A stretch of 64,000 bases of DNA from Lotus japonicus (GCF_012489685.1 NC_080046.1:29813881-29877880), one strand, 5' to 3'. Positions 10,585 to 22,500 are shown, numbered from the stretch's first letter. The notes: generated by a model from the letters alone, not told the origin. Made by a program: numbers and translations.

Positions 10585-10596
10585 TGGTATCAGAGC
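10585..10596 (+). other. Primer binding site of G, left copy
   Basis: TGGTATCAGAGC three bases after the LTR end, matching initiator tRNA-Met. Confidence 0.88.
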
Positions 10597-10859
10597 CAGG
10601 TTGAGTCTTTCGGGAGTTGTTGGGGAATAGGTCTTCTGTGCTAGGTTGTGTGACTCTGCAAAGAGTGAAAATTGATTGTCTGCAAGCGATTTTTCGCTTA
10701 AAAATTGATTGAAGTTATTGCTTAATCATATTGCATAGTATGCTAGATGCTATCTTGTGATGAGTACTAACTGTTTCTTTGACTAAGCATAGGATGTTAT
10801 CCTAGTACCATGCTAACCTAGTATGCCTAACTCTTAAGAACCTAGATGTTATCCTAGGA

Positions 10860-13820
10860 ATGGATTGGTTGTCCCGCTATCATTGTCTTTTGGACTGCAA
10901 CCGAAAGAGAGTGGTATTTCCTGATTCGGATCTTTCTGAGTATCTATCTGCCAATCACATTGGCGTCTCTTTGAACGAGGGATCTCAAGAGTATTCCGTT
11001 CTGCTGAGCTTGGAGAGTAAAGGGAATCCGGGAGTTGATAGTATTCCAGTGGTGAAAGAGTTCGCAGATGTTTTTCCTGGCGATGTACCTGGATTGCCGC
11101 CTGTACGCGACATTGAGTTTGCTATAGACATCGTACCGGGAACAGGGCCGATTTCGATTGCACCATATCGTATGGCACCTGCGGAGCTAGTGGAATTGAA
11201 GTCCCAACTAGAAGATCTTTTGTCGAAGGGATTCATTCGACCAAGTGTTTCACCTTGGGGAGCGCCAGTCTTATTGGTGAAGAAGAAGGACGGGAAATCG
11301 AGATTATGTGTCGACTACCGACAACTGAACAAAGTAACCGTCAAGAATAGGTATCCGTTACCTAGAATTGATGATTTGATGGATCAACTGCGAGGAGCGA
11401 CAATATTCTCGAAGATCGACCTGAAGTCGGGTTATCATCAAATCAGAGTCAAGACCGAGGATATCCAGAAGACGGCATTCAGAACCCGTTATGGACACTA
11501 TGAGTACTTAGTGATGCCATTTGGGGTGACAAATGCACCGGCAATATTCATGGCTTACATGAATATGACTTTCCATACATTCTTGGATCGATTCGTCGTG
11601 GTGTTTATCGACGATATTCTGATCTACTCAAAGAATGCTGAAGACCATGAGGAGCACTTGCGACAAGTTTTACAAGTGCTGAGGGAGAAGGAGTTGTATG
11701 CCAATCCTTCTAAGTGCGAATTTTGGCTCGAAGAGGTAAAATTCTTAGGCCATGTGATCTCTAAGGAGGGAATAGCTGTGGACCCAGCAAAGGTAGAGAC
11801 CGTATTGTCATGGGAACGGCCCAAGACGGTGACTGAGATCAGAAGTTTTGTCGGTTTGGCGGGATACTATCGTCGCTTCATCGAGAATTTCGCGAAGATT
11901 GTTGGACCTTTGACTCAACTGACGAGGAAGGATCAACCTTTCGCATGGACTGAAGCGTGCGAAACTAGTTTTCAGACGATGAAGGAACGTTTGACGACGT
12001 CACCTGTACTCGTCTTACCGCAACCGGAGGAACCTTATGAGGTTTATTGTGATGCTTCGCATCAAGGTTTGGGATGTGTGCTGATGCAACATCGGAAGGT
12101 GGTTGCTTATGCTTCAAGACAACTGAAGGTGCATGAAAAGAATTATCCAACTCATGACTTAGAGCTAGCTGCCATCGTATTTGCGCTGAAGATTTGGAGA
12201 CATCACTTATATGGATGCAATTTCACCATATTCAGTGATCATAAGAGCTTGAAGTACTTGTTTGAGCAGAAGGAGCTGAACATGAGACAACGTCGGTGGA
12301 TGGAATTTCTCAAAGATTACGAGTTCACTCTGCAATATCATCCTGGAAAGGCGAATGTTGTTGCTGATGCCTTGAGCAGGAAGATGCATATCTCGTCGAT
12401 GATGGTGAAGGAGCTGCAACTGCTGGAACAATTTCGAGATTTGAGCTTGGATGTGAGATTATCCGAGGGAGAACTAAAGTTCGGAATGATCAGAATTACC
12501 AATGGATTGATGGAAGAAATCCGAGACCAACAGTTACAAGATGAGTTTCTGATCGGGAAAAGGAATTTGGTAAGTCAAGGTAAAGACCCAGAATTCAAGG
12601 TAGGAAGTGACAATATCCTACGGTGCAAGAATAGGGTTTGTGTACCTAACAACCCTGAACTTAGAAGATTGATTATGGATGAGGGTCACAAGAGCAAGTT
12701 AAGCATTCATCCGGGAATGAAAAAGATGTACCAAGACTTGAAGATGAATTTTTGGTGGCCAGGAATGAAAAGACAAGTGGCGGAGTATGTAGCTGCATGT
12801 TTGACATGTCAGAAGGCAAAGGTGGAGCATCAGAAGTCTTCAGGTATGCTACAAAGCTTGGATGTGCCAGAATGGAAATGGGATAGCATATCGATGGATT
12901 TCGTCGTGGCTTTGCCAAGAACTCAGAAGGGATACGATTCTATTTGGGTAATTGTGGATCGACTGACAAAGTCGGCTCATTTCGTACCTGTGAGGACTAC
13001 GTACAACGTGGAGAAACTGTCAGAGATTTACATATCCGAGGTTGTACGACTTCACGGAGTGCCGACAAGTATTGTATCCGATCGAGACCCGAAGTTTACA
13101 TCACATTTTTGGGGAGCTCTTCAAGAGGCTTTGGGAACGAGGCTGAGATTAAGTTCTGCTTATCATCCGCAGACTGATGGACAGACTGAGAGGACAATCC
13201 AGTCATTGGAAGATTTGCTACGCGCTTGCGTGTTAGACAACAAGGACAGTTAGGATACCTTATTGCCATTGATTGAGTTCACATACAACAACAGTTTTCA
13301 TACGAGCATAGGTATGGCACCGTATGAGGCTTTGTATGGCCGCAAGTGTAGAACACCTTTGTGTTGGTACCAAAACGGAGAAAATCTGTTGGTAGGACCG
13401 GAACTTCTGCAACAGACCACTGAGAAGATCAAGCAGATCAGAGAGAAGATGAAGACTTCTCAGAGTAGACAGAAGAGTTATGCCGATCAAAGGCGCAGAA
13501 CTCTGGAATTCGAAGAAGGAGATCATGTATTTCTGAGAGTTACTCAGACGACGGGAGTTGGTCGAGCAATCAAGTCAAAGAAGCTTACGCCCAAGTTCAT
13601 TGGACCGTATCAGATCACTCGTCGAATTGGACCAGTCGCTTATCAGATTGCACTACCTCCATTTCTATCAAACATTCATGATGTATTCCACGTGTCACAA
13701 CTGAAGAAATATATTGCGGATCCGACACATGTTATCGAGCTGGATGACATTGAGTTGAAGGATGATCTGTCTTTCGAGACACCGCCAATTAGCATTGGTG
13801 ACACTAATAAAAAACTGTAA
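10860..13820 (+). pseudogene. Pol of G: RT, RNase H, integrase with one nonsense codon
   Basis: One frame runs from the tail of the protease (MDWLSRY) through RT (about residues 60-270, catalytic VFIDDIL at 248-254) and RNase H ([10 protein letters not shown] near 396). An HHCC zinc finger follows (about 610-665), then the integrase core (DFVVALP near 680, [18 protein letters not shown]). The GPY/F module (GPYQITRRIGPVAYQI) comes last. The active protease motif and gag are absent, because leader DNA is fused directly to the protease end. A TAG at 13251-13253, in a context where relatives have Trp, cuts the integrase. At 13815 element A interrupts the frame, and the chromodomain-like tail resumes at 23502. 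GPY/F and that tail fit a Tekay/Del chromovirus. Confidence 0.9.
13811..13815 (+). repeat. Target-site duplication of element A, left
   Basis: AAAAC, repeated at 23497-23501. Confidence 0.9.
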
Positions 13821-14522
13821 GACCCAAGATTTTAAGCTTAGGATCAGTGGAAGAGATTTCCATTTACGATTAGGGTTGATGTATTGTGAAGGGAAACCTG
13901 AACTAGAGTTTACCAAATGAAATAAATTTATGAAGGAGAAAGTTCAGGAAAAGTCTGAGGATCGTATTGAAGTCGATATAAATTATAGCACGATCGTTAT
14001 ACGCTTAAACCTAGGTTAGAAACCCTAGAATATAGCTAGTTTTCACTTTTAGGCACGATGGAAGTTAATTCCAAAAATCTTCAGAGAAATGTTAGAACTT
14101 CTCTTTTTCCATATATCACAATCGTTTCGAGGCGAAACTCTAGAATCTACGAACGTCCGATTCCAATCATCGGAAGTTTGCCGAAACCGAATCCCTGGTA
14201 TTTCAAAACCCTAGAATCACCCGACTATGGGGACTTTTTCTACTCAGAGCTTCAAATGAAGATTCTACACGCGTACACCCATTTCTCTTGATGATTTCAA
14301 TCTTTCTTCAGAAGGAAGTTTTCCATTCCGACATCCGATGCAAAAAGCAACTTATCGGGTAAAATAGTTTTATACCGACTATGCTTTAGTTGCCAAAAAT
14401 ACAAAGAGACCTCATTTTAGTTTTGGAATTCTTTCGCCAAAACCTATCTTAGAATTCCCAGAGAATGACGCCGGAAAAATCAGATTCGCGAAACTTTCAT
14501 TTTCCCGCGAATTTCCATCTTC

Positions 14523-14530
14523 TATATATA
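14523..14530 (+). promoter_or_regulatory. TATA box in 5' LTR of A
   Basis: TATATATA followed by an A-rich and then C/T-rich leader. The same box recurs at 20280-20287 in the 3' LTR and near 27948 in the LTR of G. It is the likely start point for element RNA about 30 bp downstream. Confidence 0.6.
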
Positions 14531-14671
14531 GCAAACAAGTGAGAAAAAAACACAAAACTCCTCCATTTTCTCTCCTCAAGGCCGCGAGTTCATCCAAGGA
14601 AGAAGGAAGAAGAATTTTCTTCATTACTTGCTTGATCGTTGATCCGTTAGTTGCTGCTTCAAGGTTTCGAG

Positions 14672-15345
14672 GTATAGTCGCTAATCCTTACCTCTGATCG
14701 CTTTTTCCATAGCTTTTCTGTAGAGTTTTCTGAGCGGATAGTTTATGGATTTTTGCAAAACTATCCTGAATCTTTCATTTCTGATTCTAAACCTCTTCCT
14801 TATGTGCCCAAGATCACTTCTGCCGGGTTAGATTTTCCGTTATGTCGCCGGAATTCCGCCGGAATCAATTTTAGCCTAAAATACCCATTTTTGGAGTTTT
14901 TGGAGTAAAGCTTCAACCTTTAGGCTGAAAACTATCGCCTTAGCTTAGTGCTAGTAGGATTAGTTGTCATAAACGCCGTTGGTGACGTCCCTGCAAAATT
15001 TGGTTTTTGGGATTTCAGTTTTGAAATTTCTAAGTTAAAAATCATGACCAAAATACCCCTGCGACAGTTTTTGATCCGATAATTTTTCCGAGTTCAGAAT
15101 ACCCTTAGTTACGGCTAATGATAGTATAGGAACCAAGTTTGATCGAAGAAAAATCGAGTCTCCTAATTACCTAAAGTGGCCGAACCTATTAAAGGGGGAG
15201 GAGGAAATTTCCTTTTCCGAAAACTTGTCTTTTCGCGCTAGATTATCGTACCTTAGAGTATAGATTACTTCGAGTAACCTTAGTAAGTATCGATAGCTTA
15301 GTTTTCGATAGATTCTAATAGTATTTCTGTGGTTTTGCTCTAAAG
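14672..15345 (+). other. Putative intron 1 within the LTR
   Basis: Starts after TTTCGAG with GTATAG and ends with a T-rich tract and CTAAAG. Equivalent intervals occur in the LTR of G (28097-28770, also 674 nt), in B (49910-50582, 673 nt) and in the inverted LTR (25750-26410, 661 nt). Splice use is inferred from sequence only. Confidence 0.45.
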
Positions 15346-15423
15346 GTGATTTTGAGGAATTCCCAGAGGAGCAAGCCTTTGATTGTGAACAAGTGTTAGG
15401 AGATCGTCCTGGAGAATCTACAG
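15346..15423 (+). other. Conserved 78-nt putative mini-exon in LTR of A
   Basis: A purine-rich 78-nt segment flanked by AG upstream and GTGAGG downstream. Segments of exactly 78 nt at the same place occur at 21103-21180 (A 3' LTR), 28771-28848 (G), 25672-25749 (inverted LTR, minus), 50583-50660 and 57902-57979 (B). One frame is open in all. In the A, G and inverted types it opens with FEEFP after one residue. That frame does not match the gag ATG if spliced directly to it. Confidence 0.5.
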
Positions 15424-16140
15424 GTGAGGGCTTCTCACTGAATCTCTAGTTAAAGCTTAGGGTCGATGTCTTCGACATTGTTTACTGTTTATGCACTGGA
15501 TTGTGTGTGATTGAAAAATGTTTTCTGAGGCTTCGGCTGACAATGTAGATGATGCATCTACTGAATGTTTTTGATGAGTGAATTACATGCTAAGTGCTAA
15601 TTGGGTAATTTAGGATGTGTGGTGCATGCCTTATATGCTAAGTGCTATGTGGTTATTGCTTAAGATATTGACCTATGACATGTTGATTGATTATGATAAG
15701 TTAATTCTGCTTTTGCACTATAATCTGAAATTCTGAATCGTGAGAATAGCGGGCAGGTCATGCCGATTTTTATTTGAGAGTTTTGAGAAAGTTTGATAGG
15801 ACGAATGAGATTCGGGCCTTGTTATGATGTGTATGGATCGAGACATTCTCTGGAGTCATTTGGGGATTAGGAGATCCCGAGAACTTATAGGAATTTCGAT
15901 AAGACTAAAAAGGATATTATTTTGAAAAGAAAACTCATAAGACATTAAACAACCTCTAAATCTTTAAATAAAGATAATAAACTCGAAAGGAAGCTTCGGA
16001 TGCAAACCATAGTTTTTGGAAAACGAGAAGTGTCGTCGGATCCAAGTGTTGAGGAGTTTGGTAAGTTCTGAGTATGTTGGTACTCCTTCGCTCGTTGAGC
16101 AGTTTGTTAGCCATCCAAGGGATGAGCCGAGAAGCTTCAT

Positions 16141-16385
16141 TGAGGCGTGAGACCTTGTGAATGCGTGATACTCCACTGAGGCGTGAGACCTTGTGGAAAG
16201 CATGGATCTTCACTGAGGCGTGAGACCTCGTGAACAGCATGAAGCTTCACTGAGGCGTGAGACCTTGTGAATGCGGGATACTCCACTGAGGCGTGAGACC
16301 TTGTGGAAAGCATGGAACTCCACTGAGGCGTGAGACCTTGTGAGAGCATGAAACTTCACTGAAGCGTGAGACTTCGTGAGAGCAT
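16141..16385 (+). repeat. 36-37-bp minisatellite in 5' LTR of A
   Basis: Seven tandem units built on TGAGGCGTGAGACCTTGTG, the last one degenerate. The same array is at 21898-22142 in the 3' LTR. In the LTRs of other families the corresponding place holds unrelated repeats. Confidence 0.9.
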
Positions 16386-17742
16386 TGATGACCCGAAGAG
16401 TCATCGTGAGTGGTTGCACTCATTTTATGATTATTGTATTTTGTCGCAGAATCGACTTTACCTTAGGGTAAGCTTTTAGAGACATTAATTTAGCTAGAAC
16501 ACGTGGCGACGTGTCGAGTGAGGTCGGAGACGTTGTTTGGCTAATCACTGCATTGCATGCACTCATTAAGTGGTTTAAACACGGCGAGATACCGGACCAC
16601 GGCGGATTCCAAAATTGGTTATAAGACCAGGATTTCCGCGTAAGAGCGCTGCTAGGTGACTCTTAGTAGCAGACCGAAATGGCAGACCTACGGGTTTACT
16701 GCTGATCTGGCTACCTTTGTGTGGTATAAGAGGCACGCGGGCAGAAATGGTCCCACCGTTGCTGGTGCTAGGATTGATCCGTTTGATGTCCATCCCTTTT
16801 CCGGAATGCATGTGGTTAACTGGGTTAACCTGCATATCATTTCATGCCACATGCATACTGACTTAGTGATGAGTGTGTTTGATACTTGTTAGTTCTACTT
16901 GATGCATGATAACTGTGTTTTACTGTCGTTATATTCTTTGTGGAATAATGCAACCCTAGGATGTTATCCCTAGTTATAAGCCTAAGTGGCTAATCCTTTA
17001 ATGGTATCTATTGGTGGTATTATTTATATAATTCTTTGGAGTTGACCCTCGCGTCTTCTGTGTGTGCTTTGGCGTACAAACGCCCTTTGTCAGATGTCTT
17101 TGGCGGGCTGATTCATGATGGTTCATCCTTCGGGAGGAACTAGGGTTGAGATGCAGGAACTGGAGCGTATCGCGGTTGCGAGAGGAGGATGGATGGTGTA
17201 TGTAGACTAGGTTGTTCTGGATTTCGAATTCGGACGACGATCATGCTAGCATGTAGGATTGAGTGTTAGTGTGAGCTCCTCGAGATGGGATTAGTGTAGG
17301 AGTAGAGTCCTAGCTCTGAACATCATTTGTTCCTTTGGGAACAGGGTAGTTTCCCACCTATAGCTTTTTGTGTGGTTTCTTTACGGGAATCATAGGGAGT
17401 TGGTTGGACTTAGGAGGTCTTGTTTTAGGCCATCTGGGCTGACTTATTCTCAGTTTTGAGGGGTGGTGTTGTGGACACTTCACCTTTTTATTTGGTTTGT
17501 ACATATTGCCTACGGGCGTTGCACTTTTCTTTCCGTCACTGGAGGTTGCTCGTGACGAGGTTGTTACTTACAGCGGGGGCTGTTTATATATTGTATATTA
17601 GTTCTATTGCTTTTCGCTTTTGGGTTTTATTTAATTCAGTCTTGTCTTAGTTATTATCGAAAAAAAAATATTTCACGTTTTTCCGCATTAAGTTTACTTT
17701 TGGTTACTAAAGTGACGCCACCGAAATCGGGGTGTTACATTG

Positions 17743-17754
17743 TGGTATCAGAGC
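17743..17754 (+). other. Primer binding site of element A
   Basis: TGGTATCAGAGC three bases after the 5' LTR. Confidence 0.9.
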
Positions 17755-17951
17755 ATGGTCGAGTCTTTCGGGAGTTGTTGGGGAATAGGTCTTCTGTGCT
17801 AGGTTGTGTGACTCTGCAAAAAGTGAAAATTGATTGTCTGCAAGCGTTTTTTCGCTTAAAAATTGATTGAAGTTATTGCTTAATCATATTGTATAGTTAT
17901 GGAAATGCTATCTTATGATGAGTACTAACTGTTTGTCTAACTTAACAGAAC

Positions 17952-19145
17952 ATGGTGAACACTAACCAGTTAGCTGAGATGATGGCCACTATGGCCCAAG
18001 CTGTGACGGCACAAGCGAACGATAATGCTATGAGGCGTGCTGCTGAGGAGGCACGTGAACAGCATCAGCGCCAGAGGGAAGTAACTCTGGACCAGAACAA
18101 AGGCCTCAATGACTTCAGGAGGCAAAACCCACCAAAGTTCTCTGGTGGTACTGACCCAGACAAAGCGGATCTCTGGATTCAGGAAATCGAGAAGATATTC
18201 GGCGTACTACAAACTGCTGAGGGTGCCAAAGTGGGCATGGCGACTTATCTGCTACTCGGGGATGCTGAGTACTGGTGGAAGGGCACCAGAGGAATTATGG
18301 AAGACAATCACGAGGAGATTAGCTGGAACTCATTCCGGACCGCATTCTTGGAAAAGTATTTTCCAACAAGTGCTCGGGATGAGCGGGAGTCACAATTTCT
18401 GACACTCCGTCAGGGAGGTATGTCAGTACCGGAATTTGCTTCAAAGCTGGAATCTTTGGCGAAGCATTTTCAATTCTTTCATGATCATCTGAATGAGCGC
18501 TACATGTGCAAGCGCTTTGTAAATGGACTGAGGCCTGATATTGAGGACTCAGTGAGGCAGCTGGGAATCATGCGATTCCAGTCGTTGGTTGAGAAAGCCA
18601 CGGAAGTGGAACTGATGAAGAACCGGAGAATGAACCGGACTGGAACTGGAGGGCCGATGAGGTCGGGCTCTCAAAATTTTCAGGGCAGAGAGAAATTTCA
18701 GAGCAGGGGGCCATATCAGCGTCCTGCTGGAAGAGGATTTACTTCAGGATCTTACATACCCATGACGGGTACTGCTGGAGGTCCCGGAGATCAGACTTTG
18801 AAGAAGGAGACGACCTGTTTCAGATGTGGGGAGCCGGGGCATTATGCTAATGCTTGTCCCGACAAGAGGCCCAAATGCTTTAATTGTAACAGAATGGGGC
18901 ACACTGCCGATCAGTGCAGAGCACCCAAGACGGAGCCAACCGTGAACACTGCTCGTGGAAAGCGTCCTGCTGCTAAAGCAAGAGTTTACACCATGGACGG
19001 TGAGAGAGCTGAGGGGTTTGTCAGAGGAGAGCGCAAGAACGATGGTAACCTTCTAACCATTTCTTCTCATTTCAGTATAATATATTCCATTACTCTCGTA
19101 GCGTGTGCAAACACACCTAACTTATTTATACTGTCTAAGCTTTGA
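17952..19145 (+). CDS. Gag of element A
   Basis: A 397-codon intact gag, clearly homologous to the gag at 1227-2399. It has a retrotransposon gag core (PPKFSGGTD, YWWKGTRG, AFLEKYFP), a basic Gly-rich linker and two CX2CX4HX4C knuckles (CFRCGEPGHYANAC, CFNCNRMGHTADQC). It is the only coding region of the element. The ATG is preceded by CTTAACAG/AAC, a good 3' splice site, so the leader from the LTR may be spliced onto it. Gag normally packages its own RNA. Here it would have to work with enzymes from another element. The last 35 or so residues lie in the shared non-coding post-gag module, so the natural C-terminus is uncertain. Confidence 0.92.
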   Translation: MVNTNQLAEMMATMAQAVTAQANDNAMRRAAEEAREQHQRQREVTLDQNKGLNDFRRQNPPKFSGGTDPDKADLWIQEIEKIFGVLQTAEGAKVGMATYLLLGDAEYWWKGTRGIMEDNHEEISWNSFRTAFLEKYFPTSARDERESQFLTLRQGGMSVPEFASKLESLAKHFQFFHDHLNERYMCKRFVNGLRPDIEDSVRQLGIMRFQSLVEKATEVELMKNRRMNRTGTGGPMRSGSQNFQGREKFQSRGPYQRPAGRGFTSGSYIPMTGTAGGPGDQTLKKETTCFRCGEPGHYANACPDKRPKCFNCNRMGHTADQCRAPKTEPTVNTARGKRPAAKARVYTMDGERAEGFVRGERKNDGNLLTISSHFSIIYSITLVACANTPNLFILSKL

Positions 19146-19572
19146 CCTTATAGTTATTACGCCTATTAACACCTTATTTGACCGTAGCTCGTATTTTAGC
19201 TATAGAAATTACACGAGGTTAAGAATAACACGGTAAACCTAGAAAGTAGTTCTGCACCAATGCGTTTAACAAGAAGTTAGAAGCTGAAGATCATATTTGA
19301 GTAAGAGTTTTAGTGGTGTCATCATTGACGATTGTAGTTAAACCTCGGCAAGTTGAAAGATGTTATGTCTGTTGAGACGCCGTCGAACCAGCATTGGGGC
19401 TAGAAGAGTGAAACAATCGAAGAGAAAGCAGAGTGTTTTAGTGAAAATTATTTGGAATAAAGACACGGACGGTGTTATGTGAGAGTTAGAGGAAAAGATC
19501 AAGGAATAATATCCAGAACTATTACTGACCCTTAAGTTTCGAGGACGAAACTTTCTTTTTGGAGGGTAGTAA
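19146..19572 (+). mobile_element. Decayed pol tail and polypurine tract of A
   Basis: The first 200 bp are the post-gag module shared with F and B. From about 19365 the sequence aligns with the chromodomain-like end of gypsy pol but carries stops. A polypurine tract (TTTTTGGAGGGTAG) precedes the 3' LTR and would prime plus-strand synthesis. Confidence 0.75.
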
Positions 19573-22500
19573 TGTAAGACCCAAGATTTTAAGCTTAGGA
19601 TCAGTGGAAGAGATTTCCATTTACGATTAGGGTTGATGTATTGTGAAGGGAAACCTGAACTAGAGTTTACCAAATGAAATAAATTTATGAAGGAGAAAGT
19701 TCAGGAAAAGTCTGAGGATCGTATTGAAGTCGATTTAAATTATAGCACGATCGTTATACGCTTAAACCTAGGTCAGAAACCCTAGAATATAGCTAGTTTT
19801 CACTTTTAGACACGATGGAAGTTAATTCCAAAAATCTTCAGAGAAATGTTAGAACTTCTCTTTTTCCATATATCACAATCGTTTCGAGGCGAAACTCTAG
19901 GATCTACGAACGTCCGATTCCAATCATCGGAAGTTTGCCGAAACCGAATCCCTGGTATTTCAAAACCCTAGAATCACCCGACTATGGGGACTTTTTCTAT
20001 TCAGAGCTTCAAATGAAGATTCTACACACGTACACCCATTTCTCTTGATGATTTCAATCTTTCTTCAGAAGGAAGTTTTCCATTCCGACATCCGATGCAA
20101 AAAGCAACTTATCGGGTAAAATAGTTTTATACCGACTATGCTTTAGTTGCCAAAAATACAAAGAGACCTCATTTTAGTTTTGGAATTCTTTCGCCAAAAC
20201 CTATCTTAGAATTCCCGGAGAATGACGCCGGAAAAATCAGATTCGCGAAACTTTCATTTTTCCGCGAATTTCCATCTTCTATATATAGCAAACAAGTGAG
20301 AAAAAAACACAAAACTCCTCCATTTTCTCTCCTCAAGGCCGCGAGTTCATCCAAGGAAGAAGGAAGAAGAATTTTCTTCATTACTTGCTTGATCGTTGAT
20401 CCGTTAGTTGCTGCTTCAAGGTTTCGAGGTATAGTCGCTAATCCTTACCTCTGATCGCTTTTTCCATAGCTTTTCTGTAGAGTTTTCTGAGCGGATAGTT
20501 TATGGGTTTTTGCAAAACTATCCTGAATCTTTCATTTCTGATTCTAAACCTCTTCCTTATGTGCCCAAGATCACTTCTGCCGGGTTAGATTTTCCGTTAT
20601 GTCGCCGGAATTCCGCCGGAATCAATTTTAGCCTAAAATACCCATTTTTGGAGTTTTTGGAGTAAAGCTTCAACCTTTAGGCTGAAAACTATCGCCTTAG
20701 CTTAGTGCTAGTAGGATTAGTTGTCATAAACGCCGTTGGTGACGTCCCTGCAAAATTTGGTTTTTGGGATTTCAGTTTTGAAATTTCTAAGTTAAAAATC
20801 ATGACCAAAATACCCCTGCGACAGTTTTTGATCCGATAATTTTTCCGAGTTCAGAATACCCTTAGTTACGGCTAATGATAGTATAGGAACCAAGTTTGAT
20901 CGAAGAAAAATCGAGTCTCCTAATTACCTAAAGTGGCCGAACCTATTAAAGGGGGAGGAGGAAATTTCCTTTTCCGAAAACTTGTCTTTTCGCGCTAGAT
21001 TATCGTACCTTAGAGTATAGATTACTTCGAGTAACCTTAGTAAGTATCGATAGCTTAGTTTTCGATAGATTCTAATAGTATTTCTGTGGTTTTGCTCTAA
21101 AGGTGATTTTGAGGAATTCCCAGAGGAGCAAGCCTTTGATTGTGAACAAGTGTTAGGAGATCGTCCTGGAGAATCTACAGGTGAGGGCTTCTCACTGAAT
21201 CTCTAGTTAATGCTTAGGGTCGATGTCTTCGACATTGTTTACTGTTTATGCACTGGATTGTGTGTGATTGGAAAATGTTTTCTGAGGCTTCGGCTGACAA
21301 TGTAGATGATGCATCTACTGAATGTTTTTGATGAGTGAATTACATGCTAAGTGCTAATTGGGTAATTTAGGATGTGTGGTGCATGCCTTATATGCTAAGT
21401 GCTATGTGGTTATTGCTTAAGATATTGACCTATGACATGTTGATTGATTATGATAAGTTAATTCTGCTTTTGCACTATAATCTGAAATTCTGAATCGTGA
21501 GAATAGCGGGAAGGTCATGCCGATTTTTATTTGAGAGTTTTGAGAAAGTTTGATAGGACGAATGAGATTCGGGCCTTGTTATGATGTGTATGGATCGAGA
21601 CATTCTCTGGAGTCATTTGGGGATTAGGAGATCCCGAGAACTTATAGGAATTTCGATAAGACTAAAAAGGATATTATTTTGAATAGAAAACTCATAAGAC
21701 ATTAAACAACCTCTAAATCTTTAAATAAAGATAATAAACTCGAAAGGAAGCTTCGGATGCAAACCTTAGTTTTTGGAAAACGAGAAGTGTCGTCGGATCC
21801 AAGTGTTGAGGAGTTTGGTAAGTTCTGAGTATGTTGGTACTCCTTCGCTCGTTGAGCAGTTTGTTAGCCATCCAAGGGATGAGCCGAGAAGCTTCACTGA
21901 GGCGTGAGACCTTGTGAATGCGTGATACTCCACTGAGGCGTGAGACCTTGTGGAAAGCATGGATCTTCACTGAGGCGTGAGACCTCGTGAACAGCATGAA
22001 GCTTCACTGAGGCGTGAGACCTTGTGAATGCGGGATACTCCACTGAGGCGTGAGACCTTGTGGAAAGCATGGAACTCCACTGAGGCGTGAGACCTTGTGA
22101 GAGCATGAAACTTCACTGAAGCGTGAGACTTCGTGAGAGCATTGATGACCCGAAGAGTCATCGTGAGTGGTTGCACTCATTTTATGATTATTGTATTTTG
22201 TCGCAGAATCGACTTTACCTTAGGGTAAGCTTTTAGAGACATTAATTTAGCTAGAACACGTGGCGACGTGTCGAGTGAGGTCGGAGACGTTGTTTGGCTA
22301 ATCACTGCATTGCATGCACTCATTAAGTGGTTTAAACACGGCGAGATACCGAACCACGGCGGATTCCAAAATTGGTTATAAGACCAGGATTTCCGCGTAA
22401 GAGCGCTGTTAGGTGACTCTTAGTAGCAGACCGAAATGGCAGACCTACGGGTTTACTGCTGATCTGGCTACCTTTGTGTGGTATAAGAGGCACGCGGGCA

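Larger units (their letters stand above)
13816..17739 (+). repeat. 5' LTR of element A
   Basis: Begins TGTAAGACCC and ends GGTGTTACA. A TATATATA box lies 708 bp from the start, so R plus U5 would be about 3.2 kb, which is very long. Inside are a putative intron (14672-15345), a conserved 78-nt segment (15346-15423) and a seven-unit minisatellite (16141-16385). Confidence 0.93.

Noticed and set aside
14058..14291. 77-codon frame repeated at 19815 and 27483
   Set aside because: It lies upstream of the TATA box in U3 of the LTRs, and conservation only reflects recent LTR duplication. Similar reasoning covers 27937-28137 and 49308-49625/56627-56944.
16141..16385. CRISPR-like array of repeats
   Set aside because: The units are directly adjacent with no unique spacers, in a plant LTR.
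15956..16419. Several overlapping minus-strand frames with SHASV repeats
   Set aside because: These are translations of the 36-37-bp minisatellite. A unit length near a multiple of three gives open frames by chance.
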